Notes: a model not told the origin generated them from the letters alone. Shown: positions 1 to 13,363, numbered from the stretch's first letter. The stretch: DNA of 64,000 nucleotides from Pelagibacteraceae bacterium AG-414-E02 (GCA_003214615.1 QCLK01000003.1:62001-126000), one strand, 5' to 3'. Program-made: numbers and translations.

Positions 1-220
1 TTGTTATCTTACCCCGAACTAGTTTCGACTTTCCTTTTGTAGAAATTGTATTAACTTTGATAACATTTACTTTAAATATTTTTTCTATACTTTTTTTAAT
101 AGTTTTCTTGTTAGCGCCCTTATGAACTTTAAACACTATCTTATTATATTCTGATAAGGATGTTGCTTTTTCAGTTATTCTTGGAGAAATAATTGTATCT
201 AATGAATTAAATTTTTTCAT
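1..220 (-). CDS. rplW: 50S ribosomal protein L23 (partial, C-terminus outside window)
   Basis: Large-subunit protein that binds 23S rRNA near the exit tunnel. The first 73 codons are visible, starting [10 protein letters not shown] and continuing through the [10 protein letters not shown] segment typical of the L23 N-terminus. The ATG at 220 overlaps the rplD stop in an ATGA arrangement, as expected in the S10 operon order rpsJ-rplC-rplD-rplW. The window edge cuts off the last part; bacterial L23 is usually about 95-100 residues. Confidence 0.93.
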   Translation of the reverse strand, partial: MKKFNSLDTIISPRITEKATSLSEYNKIVFKVHKGANKKTIKKSIEKIFKVNVIKVNTISTKGKSKLVRGKIT

Positions 221-843
221 TTTGAGAGCCTGTCTTGTAATAGTTTTAATGAAGTTGTTGTAAACACAACATTTTTAAACTTCAATAAATCATAAATATT
301 AGCGCCTGATTGTTCAACTATTTTTAAATTTGGAATATTTCTAGCAGATTTAATTATTTTTGAAGTTGAATTTTTGTCAGATATTATCAATGAATCTTTT
401 AATTTATTTTTTTGTAAAAAATTATTAAATACTTTAGTTTTTTTAATTTCATTTTTAAAATCTTCTACTACAAAAAGGGAATTTGCATTTTTCTTATGCG
501 ATAAAAGATGTATAAGACCAAGTTTTACAACTTTCTTATTGAGTTTTTTTGTTTTATAGACAGCACCTTTTGGACCATGAGCAACTCCCCCACCAACAAA
601 TATTGGGGCTTTCCTACTGCTGTGTCTTGCTCCACCAGTTCCTTTTTGGGCATATATTTTGGCAGTAGAACCAGTAATTTCGTTTCTCTGTTTAGTTTTT
701 GCTTTTCTGGGCTTCAAATGATTTGCTTGCCAGCTAACAACTTCTTGTATTACGTTTTTATTAGGCTTTAACATGAACAACTTGTCCGAAAGCTCTACGC
801 TGTCAGTTTTTTTTCCCTCTATATTAATTACTTCTATTTTCAT
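217..843 (-). CDS. rplD: 50S ribosomal protein L4
   Basis: Primary 23S rRNA-binding protein whose loop lines the peptide exit tunnel. At 208 residues it has the family's usual length. The conserved tunnel-loop segment is at about residues 66-92 ([15 protein letters not shown], then [10 protein letters not shown]). It lies 2 nt after rplC and overlaps rplW by 4 nt, so it should be translated as part of the S10 operon. In E. coli L4 is the autogenous regulator of this operon; the sequence here gives no separate leader before rpsJ to support the same mechanism. Confidence 0.97.
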   Translation of the reverse strand: MKIEVINIEGKKTDSVELSDKLFMLKPNKNVIQEVVSWQANHLKPRKAKTKQRNEITGSTAKIYAQKGTGGARHSSRKAPIFVGGGVAHGPKGAVYKTKKLNKKVVKLGLIHLLSHKKNANSLFVVEDFKNEIKKTKVFNNFLQKNKLKDSLIISDKNSTSKIIKSARNIPNLKIVEQSGANIYDLLKFKNVVFTTTSLKLLQDRLSK

Positions 844-845
844 TT

Positions 846-1622
846 CTATTTTTTGTCCGTTTTATTTTTGGTTTCAACTTTAGTCTGTTTTGGTGGAGTT
901 TTGTCTTTTGGAGTATCTTTCTTTTTATCAACTTTTTGAACTGTTTGTGATTGCATTTTTTTAATTTTTTCTAATGTCGTTGTTTTATTAATATTTTTGG
1001 CAGTTTTTTGAATTAAAACTATGGAATTTTTTGATCCAGGAACAGATCCTTTTATAAAAATTAAATTATTCTCTAGATCCGATTTTATAATTTCAAGATT
1101 TTGTATTGTTCTAATTTTATCACCCATATGACCTGCCATTTTTTTACCTTTAAATACTTTTCCTGGGTCTTGTCTTTGACCTGTTGAACCATGAGACCTG
1201 TGAGATACGGAAACACCATGCGTAGCTCGGAGACCCGAAAAATTATATTTTTTCATTACACCAGCAAATCCCTTTCCTATCGTTTTGGATGTTATATCAA
1301 CAAATTTTTGATCCTTGAAAAGTTCTAAACCTATTTCATTTCCTTCTTTGAATTCAGATGTGTTTTCTACTCTAAATTCTCTTAAAAATTTTTTGGGCTC
1401 AGTTGATTTTTTTGTAAATACACCTTTCATTTGTTTTGTTAATTTCGAACTTTTTATCTTTCCAAACCCAACTTTTATAGCATTATATCCTCTTTTTTCT
1501 TTTGTGATGACATCAATAATTCTACCTTTTTCTACTGACAAAACAGTCACCGGTACCGAAAGTCCTGTTTCATAAAACTCTCTTGTCATTCCAATTTTTT
1601 TTCCAATTAATCCTATCGACAT
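846..1622 (-). CDS. rplC: 50S ribosomal protein L3 with lysine-rich C-terminal tail
   Basis: Early-assembly large-subunit protein near the peptidyl transferase centre. The core (residues 1 to about 207) is standard, with the [10 protein letters not shown] loop at about 146-154 whose glutamine is the target of PrmB methylation in other proteobacteria. The protein is 258 residues, against about 210-220 for the usual form. The extra 50 residues (about 208-258) are almost only Lys, Thr, Asp, Pro and Gln, low complexity and probably disordered. It sits 7 nt after rpsJ and 2 nt before rplD. Confidence 0.96.
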   Translation of the reverse strand: MSIGLIGKKIGMTREFYETGLSVPVTVLSVEKGRIIDVITKEKRGYNAIKVGFGKIKSSKLTKQMKGVFTKKSTEPKKFLREFRVENTSEFKEGNEIGLELFKDQKFVDITSKTIGKGFAGVMKKYNFSGLRATHGVSVSHRSHGSTGQRQDPGKVFKGKKMAGHMGDKIRTIQNLEIIKSDLENNLIFIKGSVPGSKNSIVLIQKTAKNINKTTTLEKIKKMQSQTVQKVDKKKDTPKDKTPPKQTKVETKNKTDKK

Positions 1623-1629
1623 CTTGTTC

Positions 1630-1938
1630 CTATAATTTAATTTCTATATCAACTCCCGATGCTAAATCTAGTTTCATAAGAGCTTCTACTGTTTGTGGAG
1701 TTGGATCTAAAATATCAATGAGTCTCTTATGGGTTCTTGTTTCAAACTGTTCTCTACTTTTTTTATCAATGTGTGGGGATCTTAGTACCGTAAAAACTTC
1801 TTTTTTTGTTGGTAGAGGAATAGGTCCTTTTATCTGAGCTCCCGTTCTTTTAGCAGTATTTACTATTTCGATCGTAGATAAATCTAAAATCTTGTTATCA
1901 TAAGCTCTCAAATGTATTCGTATATTTTGTTTTTCCAT
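1630..1938 (-). CDS. rpsJ: 30S ribosomal protein S10
   Basis: Small-subunit head protein that also pairs with NusB in antitermination complexes. Length 102 matches the family. The [10 protein letters not shown] segment and [19 protein letters not shown] block are diagnostic. It follows fusA after only 3 nt, so the S10 operon is fused directly to the str operon here with no tuf gene and no room for a separate S10 leader. Confidence 0.97.
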   Translation of the reverse strand: MEKQNIRIHLRAYDNKILDLSTIEIVNTAKRTGAQIKGPIPLPTKKEVFTVLRSPHIDKKSREQFETRTHKRLIDILDPTPQTVEALMKLDLASGVDIEIKL

Positions 1939-1941
1939 TGT

Positions 1942-4017
1942 TTATGCCAATTTTTTTGTTACTTCGTCTTGAACATTCTGAGGTACTTTTTCATAATGAT
2001 CAAAGAACATTGAATATTGTGCTCTACCTTGAGACATTGAACGAAGGTTGTTTATGTAACCGAACATATTTGCTAAAGGTACCATTGCGCTAATTACTGT
2101 GGCATTACCTCTTTTGTCTGTGGTTGAAACTTGACCTCGTCTACTATTTAAATCACCAATTACATCTCCCATATAATCTTCTGGTGTTACGACCTCAACT
2201 CTCATCATAGGCTCCAATAATTTTAGAGCTGCTTTAGTGCAAGCTTCTTTAAAACAATGTCTAGATGCTATTTCAAATGCAAGAACGCTCGAGTCAACAT
2301 CGTGATGCAATCCATCAACTATGGTTACTTTGTAATCAATCAATGGAAAGCCGGCTAATATTCCGCTATCAGCTACACTTTCAATTCCTTTTTCTACTCC
2401 TGGAATAAATTCTTTTGGTATGGCTCCTCCTTTAATCTTATTTTCAACCTCTCTACCTTTTCCTGGTGGTAGCGGTTCAACGGTTAACTCAACTTTAGCA
2501 AATTGACCAGCACCACCGCTCTGTTTTTTATGAATGTATGTATTGTTGCAAGATTTTAATATTGTTTCTCTGTAAGCAACTTGGGGAGCACCAATGTTTG
2601 CTTCAACTTTAAATTCTCTTTTCATTCGATCTACAATAATATCTAAGTGTAACTCTCCCATACCCTTTATTATTGTTTGACCAGATTCTTCATCAGAAGT
2701 AACTCTAAATGAAGGATCTTCTCTTGCTAATCTTCCCAAAGCTTCCCCCATTTTCTCTTGGTCGCCTTTAGTTTTAGGTTCAACAGCTATTTCAAGAACA
2801 GGGTCTGGAAATTCCATAGGTTCCAAAACAATTGGATTATCCTCATCTGATAAAGTATGACCAGTTATTGTATATTTAAGACCAGCCAACGCCACTATAT
2901 CACCTGTATTAGCTTCTTTTACATCTTCTCTACTATTTGCATGCATTAATAACATTCTTCCAACTCGTTCCTCTTTATCTTTTGAAGTATTGTAGATACC
3001 AGTAGCGGTTTTTAGTGTACCTGAATAAATTCTTATAAACGTTAAGGTTCCGACGAAAGGATCAGTAGCAACTTTGAAAGCTAGTGCTGAAAAAGGCTCT
3101 TTATCATCAAATTTTCTTTCAAGTTCGTCTTTAGAATCCGGTTTGGTTCCTTTAATTAAACCAATATCAATAGGACTTGGTAAAAAATCTACAACTGAAT
3201 CTAATAAAGGCTGAACTCCCTTATTTTTGAATGCTGATCCTGTAAGAACAGGTACAAATTCGAATTTTAAACAACCTTTTCTTACACAAGATATTAAGTC
3301 AGCTTCGGATATTTCTTTACCATTTAAATAATCATCCATAAGCTTTTCATCCTGCTCTACGGCTGTTTCTACTAATTCTTTTCTATATTCTTTTGCTTTT
3401 TCTTTTAAATCATCTGGTATTTCCACATACTCAAATTCTGCTCCTAGTTTTTCATCTTTCCATAGAACTGCTTTCATTTTAATCAGATCTACCACTCCTT
3501 TAAAGGAAGCTTCTATTCCTACTGGTAGTTGCGTTACTAAAGGTTTTGCACCTAATCTCTCTTTAATCATATCTACGCACATAAAAAAATCAGCACCAGT
3601 TCTATCTAGTTTATTAACAAAGCAAACTCGTGGAACTTTATATTTGTCGGCTTGCCTCCAAACAGTTTCGGATTGAGGTTCTACACCAGCTACTCCATCA
3701 AAAACACATACGGCCCCGTCTAAAACTTTTAATGATCTTTCTACTTCAATTGTAAAATCAACATGACCAGGAGTGTCGATAATATTTATTCTGTGCTCCC
3801 TCCAAAAACAAGTTGTAGCTGCAGAAGTAATAGTAATTCCTCTTTCTTGCTCTTGCTCCATCCAATCCATTGTTGCAGCTCCATCATGTACTTCCCCAAT
3901 TTTGTGACTTTTTCCTGTGTAGTATAATATTCTTTCAGTGGTTGTTGTTTTACCAGCATCAATATGAGCCATAATCCCAATATTTCTATAATTTTCTAAT
4001 TTGTGTGATCTAGGCAT
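1942..4017 (-). CDS. fusA: Elongation factor G
   Basis: Ribosomal translocation GTPase, 691 residues as usual. The G domain shows the P-loop [12 protein letters not shown] (about residues 17-28), the DTPGHVDF G3 motif and [10 protein letters not shown]4 motif, followed by the five-domain EF-G layout with the conserved domain IV and a [10 protein letters not shown] stretch near the C-terminus. It is 6 nt downstream of rpsG and 3 nt upstream of rpsJ, forming the str cluster rpsL-rpsG-fusA. Confidence 0.98.
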   Translation of the reverse strand: MPRSHKLENYRNIGIMAHIDAGKTTTTERILYYTGKSHKIGEVHDGAATMDWMEQEQERGITITSAATTCFWREHRINIIDTPGHVDFTIEVERSLKVLDGAVCVFDGVAGVEPQSETVWRQADKYKVPRVCFVNKLDRTGADFFMCVDMIKERLGAKPLVTQLPVGIEASFKGVVDLIKMKAVLWKDEKLGAEFEYVEIPDDLKEKAKEYRKELVETAVEQDEKLMDDYLNGKEISEADLISCVRKGCLKFEFVPVLTGSAFKNKGVQPLLDSVVDFLPSPIDIGLIKGTKPDSKDELERKFDDKEPFSALAFKVATDPFVGTLTFIRIYSGTLKTATGIYNTSKDKEERVGRMLLMHANSREDVKEANTGDIVALAGLKYTITGHTLSDEDNPIVLEPMEFPDPVLEIAVEPKTKGDQEKMGEALGRLAREDPSFRVTSDEESGQTIIKGMGELHLDIIVDRMKREFKVEANIGAPQVAYRETILKSCNNTYIHKKQSGGAGQFAKVELTVEPLPPGKGREVENKIKGGAIPKEFIPGVEKGIESVADSGILAGFPLIDYKVTIVDGLHHDVDSSVLAFEIASRHCFKEACTKAALKLLEPMMRVEVVTPEDYMGDVIGDLNSRRGQVSTTDKRGNATVISAMVPLANMFGYINNLRSMSQGRAQYSMFFDHYEKVPQNVQDEVTKKLA

Positions 4018-4023
4018 TGTTTG

Positions 4024-4494
4024 TTACCATCTGAAATGTGCAAAGGCTTTATTAGACTCAGCCATTTTATGAACATCTTCTCTTTTTTTGATTGCAGATC
4101 CTTTTTTTTGATAAGCATCCATTAGTTCATTAAATAATTTTTCTGACATTGATTTATTTTTTCTTTTTCTTGACGCTTCCAATAACCATCTTAATGCTAA
4201 TGTTTGTGATCTTTTAGTTTTAACCTCAACAGGAACTTGATAAGTAGCTCCACCAACTCTTCTGGATCTAACTTCAAGATTAGGTCGAATATTATTTACA
4301 GCATCATTAAAAACTTTTATAGGGTCCTCTTTGGTTTTTTCCCCAATTTGCTTTAAAGTATGATAAATTAATTTTTCTGCTGCAGCTTTTTTTCCATCAT
4401 ACATAACAAAATTTATAAATTTGGATAAAATCAATGATTCATATTTCGCGTCGTGATAAATTTTTCTCTGTGGTGCTCTATTTTTTCTGGACAT
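4024..4494 (-). CDS. rpsG: 30S ribosomal protein S7
   Basis: Primary 16S rRNA 3'-domain binder that nucleates assembly of the small-subunit head. Length 156 is normal. The N-terminal MSRKNRAPQR and the RVGGATYQVPVEV block are family hallmarks. It starts 4 nt after the rpsL stop and ends 6 nt before fusA. In E. coli S7 regulates the str operon through the rpsL-rpsG spacer; the spacer here is too short to hold that structure. Confidence 0.98.
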   Translation of the reverse strand: MSRKNRAPQRKIYHDAKYESLILSKFINFVMYDGKKAAAEKLIYHTLKQIGEKTKEDPIKVFNDAVNNIRPNLEVRSRRVGGATYQVPVEVKTKRSQTLALRWLLEASRKRKNKSMSEKLFNELMDAYQKKGSAIKKREDVHKMAESNKAFAHFRW

Positions 4495-4498
4495 TTTA

Positions 4499-4870
4499 TT
4501 ATTTAGGTTTTTTAGCTCCGTATTTTGATCTTTGTTGTTTTCTTGCAGTAACTCCTTGGGTATCCAGATTTCCTCTTAAAATATGGTAACGAACTCCAGG
4601 TAAATCTTTTACCCGGCCTCCTCTTATCAATACTACAGAGTGTTCTTGCAAATTATGACCTTCTCCTGGAATATAACACGTAACCTCATGACCATTTGAT
4701 AATCTAACTCTAGCTACTTTTCTAAGTGCTGAATTTGGTTTTTTTGGCGTTGTTGTGTAGACTTTTGTACATACACCTCTTTTTTGAGGTGAACGCTCTA
4801 AAGCAGGAACTTTACTCCTAAGCTTTACTTTTTCTCTGGGTCTTTTAATCAACTGGTTAATCGTCGGCAT
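4499..4870 (-). CDS. rpsL: 30S ribosomal protein S12
   Basis: Decoding-centre protein, 123 residues. The [17 protein letters not shown] and [10 protein letters not shown] segments are intact. The lysine in PKKPNS and the lysine before DLPGVRYH are the positions altered in streptomycin-resistant mutants elsewhere, and both look wild type. It is first in the str cluster and has its own promoter upstream (4993-5021). I see no strong Shine-Dalgarno sequence ahead of the ATG. Confidence 0.98.
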   Translation of the reverse strand: MPTINQLIKRPREKVKLRSKVPALERSPQKRGVCTKVYTTTPKKPNSALRKVARVRLSNGHEVTCYIPGEGHNLQEHSVVLIRGGRVKDLPGVRYHILRGNLDTQGVTARKQQRSKYGAKKPK

Positions 4871-5083
4871 AATTCTATTTTTGATTGTTGTAATTTAGGA
4901 AAAAAGGAACTTATTAACTTAGTTATTTCTGTAAATTTTAGTTAGTGTTTAAGGTAATTAGCACCTCACTTCCAACCATCAAAATTGCGCTATTATTACT
5001 GGCTGAAAAAATGAATGTCAACAACTCAATTAGTAAATTATACGCAATTTACGCGGTTAATTTCGCAATAAACTAATAATTTT
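4871..5083 (-). promoter_or_regulatory. rpoC-rpsL spacer with rpsL promoter
   Basis: The longest protein-free spacer in the ribosomal block (213 nt). On the minus strand it holds TTGACA at 5016-5021, a 17-nt spacer and TAATAA at 4993-4998, a good sigma-70-type match. This would give a leader of about 115 nt before rpsL. I do not see a convincing rpoC terminator hairpin, so read-through from rpoBC may also feed the str genes. A second TATAAT at 5037-5042 has no good -35 partner. Confidence 0.65.
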
Positions 5084-8000
5084 TTAGCTAGATGGAAGTT
5101 GCTTTTCTTCGGGTTTGTCTGGAGTAGAAACTTCAGTTGCCGCATCTCTTTCTGCTGCAGATTTTTGCCATTTCATTTTAACATACCCAGTTCCAGCTGG
5201 AATTAAACGACCCACTATGACATTTTCTTTTAAACCTTTAAGCTTATCAACTTTTCCTTTTATAGCAGCGTCCGTTAAAACTCTTGTTGTTTCCTGAAAC
5301 GAGGCAGCAGAAATAAATGAGTTTGTCTGCAGTGATGCTTTTGTAATACCTAATAAAATCCTTTCTGCTATAGCAGGTTTTTTTCCTTCTTTTTTTAAAT
5401 TTTCATTAATTACGTCTAGATCAATTTTATCAACCACCTCGCCTAAAAGTAATTTTGAATCTCCCGAATTTTTAATTTCAACTTTTTTAAGCATTTGTCT
5501 AAGTATAGTTTCAATATGCTTATCATTTATTACAACTCCTTGTAGCCGATAAACTCCCTGAACTTCGTTTACAAAATATTCTGTTAATGCAGCCGTTCCT
5601 AAGATTCTTAAAATATCATGTGGCGCTGGATTGCCGTCTAAAAGATATTCCCCTTTTTTTATTCCTTCTCCTTGATTAAAATTAATATGTTTTCCTTTCG
5701 GTATTAAATAAGAAGATGATTGACCTTCTGGTGAAACAATTGAAACTTTAAGCTTTCCTCTTAATTCTTTTCCAAATTCTATTTTACCATTATTTTCAGC
5801 TATAATAGCGCTATCTTTTGGTCTTCTTGCTTCAAATAATTCAGCTACACGAGGTAAGCCTCCTGTAATATCTTTTGTTTTTGAAGTTTCTTTAGGTAAT
5901 CTTGCTAAAACATCCCCAGCAAAAACTTCTTGGCCATCATTTACTGATAAAATTGAATCTGGAACTAGATAGTATCTAGCTTCATTTTCGTCAGCTTTTT
6001 TTACAACATTTCCTTTTTCATCTCTCAGTGTGATTCTTGGTTTCAATTCTTTATTTTTTGATTGTGATCTCCAGTCCAAAACTGACTTGGAAGATATTCC
6101 TGTTGCATCATCTGTTGTTTCTGCTAAGGAAACCCCGTCTACTAAATCCATGTAGCTTACTAGCCCACTTTTTTCTGCAATCACGGGTAAAGTATATGGG
6201 TCCCATTCACAAATTTTTGTTCCTTTAGAAACTTTCTCATTATTATCTTTAAAAATTTTTGCCCCATATGGGATTTTATGTACTGCAAACTGTCTTCCAT
6301 TATCATCTTCCAATGATATTTGCGTATTTCTTCCCATGACAATTTTATTTTTTTTAGAATCTTCTATAATATTTTTATTAATAATCTTTATTGTTCCGTT
6401 AGAATGTGCGACTACCTGTGACTCTTCCTTAATTTGTGCCGTTCCTCCTACGTGGAAAGTTCTCATTGTTAGTTGGGTCCCCGGCTCACCAATTGATTGA
6501 GCTGCTATCATACCAATTGCTTCACCTGTAGTAATTAGATTTCCTCTTGATAGATCTCTACCATAAGACATTGCACAAACACCATTTTGAGATTCGCATG
6601 TTATTACAGAATATACTTTAACAGATTTAACTCCCGCAGAATCTATCTTTTCACAATATTCTTCATCTATCATTATTTTTTTCTTAACAATGACTTCGCC
6701 ACTAATAGGATGTTTTATATCCTCAAAAGCAACTCTACCTAAAATACGTTCAGACAAACTAACTACAATATTTCCTCCTTCAATAATTTCAGTCATTGTT
6801 AAACAGTTTTTGGTTTTACAATCACATTCTACTTTTGTTATGGAAATATCTTGAGCTACGTCGCATAATCTTCTTGTTAAATATCCTGAATTAGCAGTCT
6901 TTAATGCTGTGTCCGCTAACCCTTTTCTTGCACCGTGTGTAGAATTAAAATATTCCAATGCTGTTAAGCCTTCTTTAAAATTAGCTGTTATTGGTGTTTC
7001 AATAATTTCACCTGAAGGTTTTGCAATTAAACCACGCATTCCTGCCAATTGTTTCATTTGAGCAGATGAGCCTCGTGCACCTGAATCAGCCATCATGAAA
7101 ACTGAGTTAGTTTCTATAAGTCCACTTGGTAAAGTCTTTGCGGTTGCAGAGATTTCTTTCATCATTTCGTTTGCTACTAAATCAGTGCACTTTGACCAAA
7201 CATCGACTACTTTATTATATTTTTCACCCCTAGTAATTAAACCTTCTGAGTATTGTGTTTCATAATCTTCTATTTGTTTTTTTGCATCTTCTACTAATTT
7301 TTCTTTTGTTTTAGGAATTATCAAATCATCCTTTCCAAAAGAAATACCGGCTTTAAAAGCATGTTTAAATCCTAAAGATTTGATTCTATCACAAAAAATT
7401 ACAGTTTCTTTTTGCCCACAGTACCTATAGACAAGATCAATAATTTCAGAAACTTGTCTCTTGGTAAGTATTTTATCAACAATAGCGAATTTAATTTTAT
7501 GATGTTTAGGTAAAATACTAGATAAAATAAATCGTCCAGCTGTACTTTTATATTTCTCAAAAATCTTATTTCCTTTTTCATCAACAGTTTCAAATCTACA
7601 TACTACAGGGCTGTGGAGACTAATATTTTTATTCTCAATAGCTATTTCGATTTCTTCAACATTGCTAAAATAACCCTTAGGCTTAACATCTTTCCCGTTT
7701 TTTTCATTTGATTGGGATAAATAATAAATGCCTAATATCATATCTTGGCTAGGTACAATTATAGGTTTTCCATTTGATGGGCTTAATATATTGTTTGTTG
7801 ACATCATCAGAACCCGAGCCTCCAATTGAGCTTCTAAACTTAATGGAATATGAACTGCCATTTGGTCTCCATCAAAGTCCGCATTAAAAGCTGCACAAAC
7901 TAATGGGTGTAACTCTATTGCGTTACCTTCAATTAATTTTGCTTCAAAAGCTTGTACGCCCAATCTATGTAGTGTTGGAGCTCTATTTAATATTACTGGA

Positions 8001-9262
8001 TGTTCCCTAATGATAACTTCTAAAGCATCCCAAACTTCAGGCTTTTCTTTTTCGACCATTCTTTTTGCTTGCTTAATTGTTGTTGCTAAACCTAATTTAT
8101 CTAATCTTGCATATAAAAAAGGTTTAAATAACTCTACTGCCATTTTTTTAGGTAATCCACATTGGTGCAGTTTTAATTCAGGTCCAGCTACAATCACTGA
8201 TCTACCAGAATAATCTACTCTTTTACCTAATAAGTTTTGTCTAAATCTTCCTTGCTTACCTTTAAGCATTTCTGCAAGAGATTTAAGCGGCCTCTTACCT
8301 GTTCCAGTTATTACTCTTCCTCTTCTTCCATTGTCAAATAATGCATCGACCGATTCTTGAAGCATTCTTTTTTCGTTTCGTACAATTATATTTGGGGCTT
8401 TCAAATCAATTAATCTTTTTAATCTGTTGTTTCTGTTTATTACTCTTCGATATAAATCATTCAAATCTGAAGTAGCAAATCTACCTCCATCAAGAGGAAC
8501 AAGAGGTCTAAGTTCAGGTGGAATTACTGGAACAGAAGTTAAAATCATCCATTCAGGTTTATTTCCTGATTCCATAAACGATTCTATCAATTTTAATCTT
8601 TTTATAGTTCTTTCTTCCGCTACCTTAGATTTAACATCAGATAATAAAGCTCGTAATCTATCTCTTTCACTTTTTAAATCTATTTTAATTAGAAGATCTC
8701 TTATTGCTTCTGCTCCAATTCCAGCTTCAAATGAATCTTCTCCATATTCTTCCACCGCCTTTGTATATTCTTCTTCGGAAAGTAATTGCTTATATTGAAG
8801 TTTTGTAAGACCAGGCTCTGTAACAACAAAGTTTTCAAAATATAGCACTCTCTCAACATCTTTAAGCTTCATGTCAACTGCTAAAGATATTCTGCTTGGA
8901 AGTGATTTCAAAAACCAAATATGAGAAACTGGGCAAGCTAATTCTATATGTCCCATTCTATCTCTTCTTACATTTGATCTTGTAACTTCAACTCCACACT
9001 TTTCGCAGATTATGCCTCTAAACTTCATTCTTTTATATTTTCCGCATAAACATTCATAATCTTTTACTGGACCAAAAATCCTTGCACAGAAAAGTCCATC
9101 TTTTTCAGGTTTAAAAGTTCTATAATTAATAGTTTCTGGTTTCTTTATTTCACCATAGGACCATGATTTTATTTTTTCTGGACTAGCTATAGTAATTTTT
9201 ATTTTGTCGAACTTTTTTTCAACTGGTTCGTTTTTAAATAGATTTGTTAAATTTTTTTTCAT
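5084..9262 (-). CDS. rpoC: DNA-directed RNA polymerase beta' subunit
   Basis: Catalytic subunit of RNA polymerase, 1392 residues, close to the proteobacterial length. The N-terminal zinc-binding cluster [11 protein letters not shown]...CEKCG, the catalytic [12 protein letters not shown] motif with its three Mg-binding aspartates, and the second zinc site (CDCKTKNC with CESQNGVC) are all present. The N-terminal half also carries the conserved [12 protein letters not shown] segment. It starts 6 nt after the rpoB stop. The last 40 residues are charged and Pro/Glu rich. Confidence 0.99.
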   Translation of the reverse strand: MKKNLTNLFKNEPVEKKFDKIKITIASPEKIKSWSYGEIKKPETINYRTFKPEKDGLFCARIFGPVKDYECLCGKYKRMKFRGIICEKCGVEVTRSNVRRDRMGHIELACPVSHIWFLKSLPSRISLAVDMKLKDVERVLYFENFVVTEPGLTKLQYKQLLSEEEYTKAVEEYGEDSFEAGIGAEAIRDLLIKIDLKSERDRLRALLSDVKSKVAEERTIKRLKLIESFMESGNKPEWMILTSVPVIPPELRPLVPLDGGRFATSDLNDLYRRVINRNNRLKRLIDLKAPNIIVRNEKRMLQESVDALFDNGRRGRVITGTGKRPLKSLAEMLKGKQGRFRQNLLGKRVDYSGRSVIVAGPELKLHQCGLPKKMAVELFKPFLYARLDKLGLATTIKQAKRMVEKEKPEVWDALEVIIREHPVILNRAPTLHRLGVQAFEAKLIEGNAIELHPLVCAAFNADFDGDQMAVHIPLSLEAQLEARVLMMSTNNILSPSNGKPIIVPSQDMILGIYYLSQSNEKNGKDVKPKGYFSNVEEIEIAIENKNISLHSPVVCRFETVDEKGNKIFEKYKSTAGRFILSSILPKHHKIKFAIVDKILTKRQVSEIIDLVYRYCGQKETVIFCDRIKSLGFKHAFKAGISFGKDDLIIPKTKEKLVEDAKKQIEDYETQYSEGLITRGEKYNKVVDVWSKCTDLVANEMMKEISATAKTLPSGLIETNSVFMMADSGARGSSAQMKQLAGMRGLIAKPSGEIIETPITANFKEGLTALEYFNSTHGARKGLADTALKTANSGYLTRRLCDVAQDISITKVECDCKTKNCLTMTEIIEGGNIVVSLSERILGRVAFEDIKHPISGEVIVKKKIMIDEEYCEKIDSAGVKSVKVYSVITCESQNGVCAMSYGRDLSRGNLITTGEAIGMIAAQSIGEPGTQLTMRTFHVGGTAQIKEESQVVAHSNGTIKIINKNIIEDSKKNKIVMGRNTQISLEDDNGRQFAVHKIPYGAKIFKDNNEKVSKGTKICEWDPYTLPVIAEKSGLVSYMDLVDGVSLAETTDDATGISSKSVLDWRSQSKNKELKPRITLRDEKGNVVKKADENEARYYLVPDSILSVNDGQEVFAGDVLARLPKETSKTKDITGGLPRVAELFEARRPKDSAIIAENNGKIEFGKELRGKLKVSIVSPEGQSSSYLIPKGKHINFNQGEGIKKGEYLLDGNPAPHDILRILGTAALTEYFVNEVQGVYRLQGVVINDKHIETILRQMLKKVEIKNSGDSKLLLGEVVDKIDLDVINENLKKEGKKPAIAERILLGITKASLQTNSFISAASFQETTRVLTDAAIKGKVDKLKGLKENVIVGRLIPAGTGYVKMKWQKSAAERDAATEVSTPDKPEEKQLPSS

Positions 9263-9268
9263 AATAAA

Positions 9269-12200
9269 TTAATTTATCTCAATATTAAGTCCTAAAGACT
9301 TAATTTCTTTTACTAAAACATTAAATGATTCTGGAACCCCAGATTCAAAATTGTCATCACCTTTTACAATGGTTTCGTATACTTTCGTTCTGCCCGCCAC
9401 GTCATCTGATTTTACTGTTAATATTTCCTGCAATGTATATGAAGCTCCATAAGCTTCTAGAGCCCAAACCTCCATTTCACCAAATCTCTGTCCTCCTAAT
9501 TGAGCTTTACCTCCTAAAGGTTGTTGGGTAACCAAACTGTAAGGTCCAGTTGATCTAGCATGAATTTTATCTTCCACTAGATGATGTAGTTTTAGTATAT
9601 ATATTGTTCCAACTGTAATTTTACGATCAAATTTTTCTCCAGAACGACCATCCCATAAATTCGTTTGTCCTGAAGAAGGTAGATCTGCAAGTTTTAATAA
9701 ATTAGAAACATCGTCTATTGAAGCTCCATCAAAAACTGGTGTAGATATCGGGACACCCATCGATAAATTTGATGAAAGTTCGTCAAACTCCTTTTTGTTT
9801 AATGACTTTATATTATTGTCATAAATTTTCTTCCCATATATTTTTTTAAGAATTTCTTGGATAGATTCTTCTCTTTTTCTAGCATCATTTGTAGTTTTTA
9901 TGATTTGATTAATTTTATCTCCTAATTCGGAGCATGCCCATCCGAGATGGGTTTCTAAAATTTGTCCAACGTTCATTCTGCTTGGAACTCCCAATGGATT
10001 TAAAACTACGTCAACCGGTTGTCCATTTTCCATGTATGGCATGTCTTCAATAGGAACAATTTTACTGATGACACCTTTATTACCATGTCTCCCAGCCATT
10101 TTATCACCGGGTTTAAGACTTCTTTTTACAGCAACAAACACTTTTACCATTTTCAAAACATTAGGTAAAAGCTCATCTCCTTGCTGAATTTTCGTAACTT
10201 TGTCTTCAAATCTTTCTTTAATGTCTTGCTTAACGCTAGAATATTGATTTTTAATAATACTTAAATCTTTATTAACTTCTTCCTCTTCAAACTCAATCTT
10301 CCAATAATCATTTAGCTTAAGATTCTTTAAATCATCTAAATTAATTTTGTCTCCAGGTTTATATTTTCCAAATTTTTTACTTAATTTTTTCTCATTAGCA
10401 ATTTCTTGAACTCTTATTTTTATATTTCTTTCAAGAATTTCTTCTTCTACTAGTTTGTCTTCTTGAGCTGACTCTATTTCACTTTTTTCGATTGCAGTTG
10501 ACCTTTCATCTTTTTCGATTCCATGTCTATTGAAAACTCTAACATCAACTACTATTCCATTACTTCCTGGAGGCATTTTTAAAGAAGAGTCTCTTACATC
10601 CGTAGCTTTTTCACCAAAAATTGATCTTAACAATTTTTCTTCGGGATTTGTCAGTGTGTCACCTTTAGGTGTTACCTTTCCAACTAAAATATCTCCAGGT
10701 TTTACTTCGGCTCCAATATAAACAACTCCTGATTCATCTAAATTTCTTAAAGACTCTTCGCTAATATTAGGAATGTCCCTCGTTATTTCTTCAGTTCCTA
10801 GCTTTGTATCTCTAGCCATTAGCTCGTGTTCTTCAATATGAACCGATGTAAAAACATCGTCAGTTACGCATCGTTGTGAAATTAAAATTGAATCTTCAAA
10901 GTTATAACCAAGCCATGGCATAAACGCGACAGTAACATTTTTTCCTAAAGCCAATTCCCCCAATTTTGTAGAAGGTCCATCAGCTATTATGTCTCCTTGT
11001 TTAATCATATCTCCAATTTTAACCAATGGTTTTTGATTAATAGTTGTATTTTGATTTGATTTTTGAAATTTAAGTAAATTATAAATATCAGTACCTGATT
11101 TTGAAAGGTCTTTTTCAGTCGCTTTAACTACAATTCTTTTTCCATCAATTTTATCTACAACTCCATCTCTCTTAGCTACAATTGTCGCTCCAGAATCTAA
11201 AGCTACACCCTGTTCAATTCCTGTACCGACTAAAGGAGATTCAGGTTTTAGCAAAGGTACTGCTTGGCGCATCATATTTGACCCCATTAATGCTCTGTTT
11301 GCATCATCATTTTCTAAAAAAGGTATTAAAGATGCTGCCACAGAAACTAATTGTTTTGGAGATACGTCAATATACTCAATTAGATCAGATTTTGATAAAA
11401 TAAAATTAAGTCCTTTTCTACATGCAACCAACTCTTCTTTAAAACTTCCATCTTGGTTAAGAGGAGAATTTGCTTGTGCAATAGTAAATTTTACTTCTTC
11501 GACAGCCGATAAATATTCGACTGTATCAGTTACTTTTTTGTTAATAACTTTTCTATAAGGGCTTTCAATGAAACCATATTTGTTAACTCTGGAGTATGTA
11601 GCTAAACTATTAATTAAACCTATATTTGGACCTTCTGGTGTTTCTATTGGACATATTCGACCGTAGTGAGTTGGGTGGACATCCCTTACTTCAAATCCAG
11701 CTCTCTCTCTAGTTAATCCACCTGGCCCCAAAGCTGAAACTCTTCTCTTATGAGTAATTTCAGACAATGGATTTGTTTGATCCATAAATTGGGATAGTTG
11801 TGAAGTTGCAAAAAAATCTTTTAATGCTGCACTGATAGGTCGCGGATTTATTAAATCTTGAGGCATGGCAGATTCTACTTCTAAAAGAGAGGACATTTTT
11901 TCTTTTATAACTCTCTCCATTCGTAAAATTCCAATTCTAAACTGATTTTCAACTAGCTCTCCAACAGATCGTACTCTACGATTACCTAAGTGATCTATGT
12001 CATCAACCTCACCTTTGCCATCTCTTAAGTCGAGCATGTGTCTTATAATTGCTATTATATCGTCATTTCTCAATATAGTGACATCATTCGAACAATTAAG
12101 ATTTAATTTACTATTTAATTTAACACGTCCAACGTCGGAAAGATCATAACGTAGGGAAGTAAAAAATAAGTTATTAAAAATTTCTTTTGCAATATCAAAA

Positions 12201-13363
12201 GATGGTGGTTCTCCAGGTCTTAAAACTTTATAAATATCGTTTATGGCTTCTTCTTTGGAAGTGTTTTTATCAAAATTTATCGTATCAATTAAATAAGCCC
12301 CTTTATTAATCGGGTCGATATTTGCAATCGTAAGTGTGCCAATTTTTAATTCAAGAATTTTGTCTAAATTTTCTTGAGTTATTGTTGAACCCGAATTTAA
12401 AAATACTTCATTGGTAGAAGGATTTATTAAATCATTTTTAATATATTTTCCTAAAAAATAATCAGAACCAACCAAAATTTGTCTTAATCCATCATCGTAA
12501 AGTTTTTTCGCTATCGGAAGGTTAATTTTAGAACCTTTTTTTAAAACTTTTTTCCCATCTGCTGCGTTTATAAGATCATCCTTAAGTTTAAGTGGGCGTC
12601 TAAAGTCTTCGACACTAAATTTAGCTTTCCATCTATTTTCGTTTTTATCTAAAGTAAAGCTCTTAAAGTCATAAAACAATTCTAAGATTTCTTGCTTTTT
12701 GTAGCCTAATGCATATAAAAAAGTACTTACAGGAAGTTTTCTTTTTCTATCAATTCTGAAATATAATATATCTTTAACATCATACTCAAAATCTAACCAA
12801 GAACCTCTGTTGGGTATGACTCTACAGTTAAAAAGTAATTTTCCGCTAGCATGAGTTTTACCTTTATCATGATCAAAAAATACTCCCGGACTTCTGTGCA
12901 TTTGGTTTACAACAACTCTCTCAACTCCATTGATTACAAAAGTGCCGCTTGGAGTCATTAAGGGTATCTCTCCCATATAAACTTCTTGTTCTTTAGCTGA
13001 AAGAACTTGCTTCGTATTAGTTTCTTGATCTATGTCATAAACTACTAAACGCAATGTGGGCTTTAAAGCTGAAGAATATGTTAAATCTCTTTGTCTGCAT
13101 TCTTCAACATCAAATTTTGGTTTTTCCAATCTAAAAGATAAATATTCTAAAGTAGCTTTATCTGATAGCTCTTCAATAGGAAAAATATTTTTAAAAACTC
13201 TATCTAAGCCTTTTTGTAAATTTGAATCAGTAACATTTGCTGCTGTTAAAAATTGATTATATGATTTTTTTTGGACTTCTATTAAATTTGGGATGGATAA
13301 TATTTCCCTTAACTTTCCGTAATTTTTTCTGATTCTTTTTTTTTCTGTAAAAGATAATCGCAT
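9269..13363 (-). CDS. rpoB: DNA-directed RNA polymerase beta subunit
   Basis: Forms the other half of the polymerase active site, 1364 residues. The rifampicin-binding region reads [20 protein letters not shown], with the Asp, His and Ser positions that commonly mutate to resistance in their sensitive state. The [10 protein letters not shown] segment and the C-terminal [18 protein letters not shown] block are intact. It is 49 nt after rplL and 6 nt before rpoC, so it belongs to the rplKAJL-rpoBC operon. Confidence 0.99.
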   Translation of the reverse strand: MRLSFTEKKRIRKNYGKLREILSIPNLIEVQKKSYNQFLTAANVTDSNLQKGLDRVFKNIFPIEELSDKATLEYLSFRLEKPKFDVEECRQRDLTYSSALKPTLRLVVYDIDQETNTKQVLSAKEQEVYMGEIPLMTPSGTFVINGVERVVVNQMHRSPGVFFDHDKGKTHASGKLLFNCRVIPNRGSWLDFEYDVKDILYFRIDRKRKLPVSTFLYALGYKKQEILELFYDFKSFTLDKNENRWKAKFSVEDFRRPLKLKDDLINAADGKKVLKKGSKINLPIAKKLYDDGLRQILVGSDYFLGKYIKNDLINPSTNEVFLNSGSTITQENLDKILELKIGTLTIANIDPINKGAYLIDTINFDKNTSKEEAINDIYKVLRPGEPPSFDIAKEIFNNLFFTSLRYDLSDVGRVKLNSKLNLNCSNDVTILRNDDIIAIIRHMLDLRDGKGEVDDIDHLGNRRVRSVGELVENQFRIGILRMERVIKEKMSSLLEVESAMPQDLINPRPISAALKDFFATSQLSQFMDQTNPLSEITHKRRVSALGPGGLTRERAGFEVRDVHPTHYGRICPIETPEGPNIGLINSLATYSRVNKYGFIESPYRKVINKKVTDTVEYLSAVEEVKFTIAQANSPLNQDGSFKEELVACRKGLNFILSKSDLIEYIDVSPKQLVSVAASLIPFLENDDANRALMGSNMMRQAVPLLKPESPLVGTGIEQGVALDSGATIVAKRDGVVDKIDGKRIVVKATEKDLSKSGTDIYNLLKFQKSNQNTTINQKPLVKIGDMIKQGDIIADGPSTKLGELALGKNVTVAFMPWLGYNFEDSILISQRCVTDDVFTSVHIEEHELMARDTKLGTEEITRDIPNISEESLRNLDESGVVYIGAEVKPGDILVGKVTPKGDTLTNPEEKLLRSIFGEKATDVRDSSLKMPPGSNGIVVDVRVFNRHGIEKDERSTAIEKSEIESAQEDKLVEEEILERNIKIRVQEIANEKKLSKKFGKYKPGDKINLDDLKNLKLNDYWKIEFEEEEVNKDLSIIKNQYSSVKQDIKERFEDKVTKIQQGDELLPNVLKMVKVFVAVKRSLKPGDKMAGRHGNKGVISKIVPIEDMPYMENGQPVDVVLNPLGVPSRMNVGQILETHLGWACSELGDKINQIIKTTNDARKREESIQEILKKIYGKKIYDNNIKSLNKKEFDELSSNLSMGVPISTPVFDGASIDDVSNLLKLADLPSSGQTNLWDGRSGEKFDRKITVGTIYILKLHHLVEDKIHARSTGPYSLVTQQPLGGKAQLGGQRFGEMEVWALEAYGASYTLQEILTVKSDDVAGRTKVYETIVKGDDNFESGVPESFNVLVKEIKSLGLNIEIN

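Noticed and set aside
5037-5042. Second TATAAT upstream of rpsL as a promoter
   Set aside because: No acceptable -35 element at 16-18 nt; the TTGACA/TAATAA pair nearer the gene is far better.
8427-8798. 123-codon plus-strand frame opposite rpoC
   Set aside because: It is an antisense shadow of the conserved beta' coding sequence.
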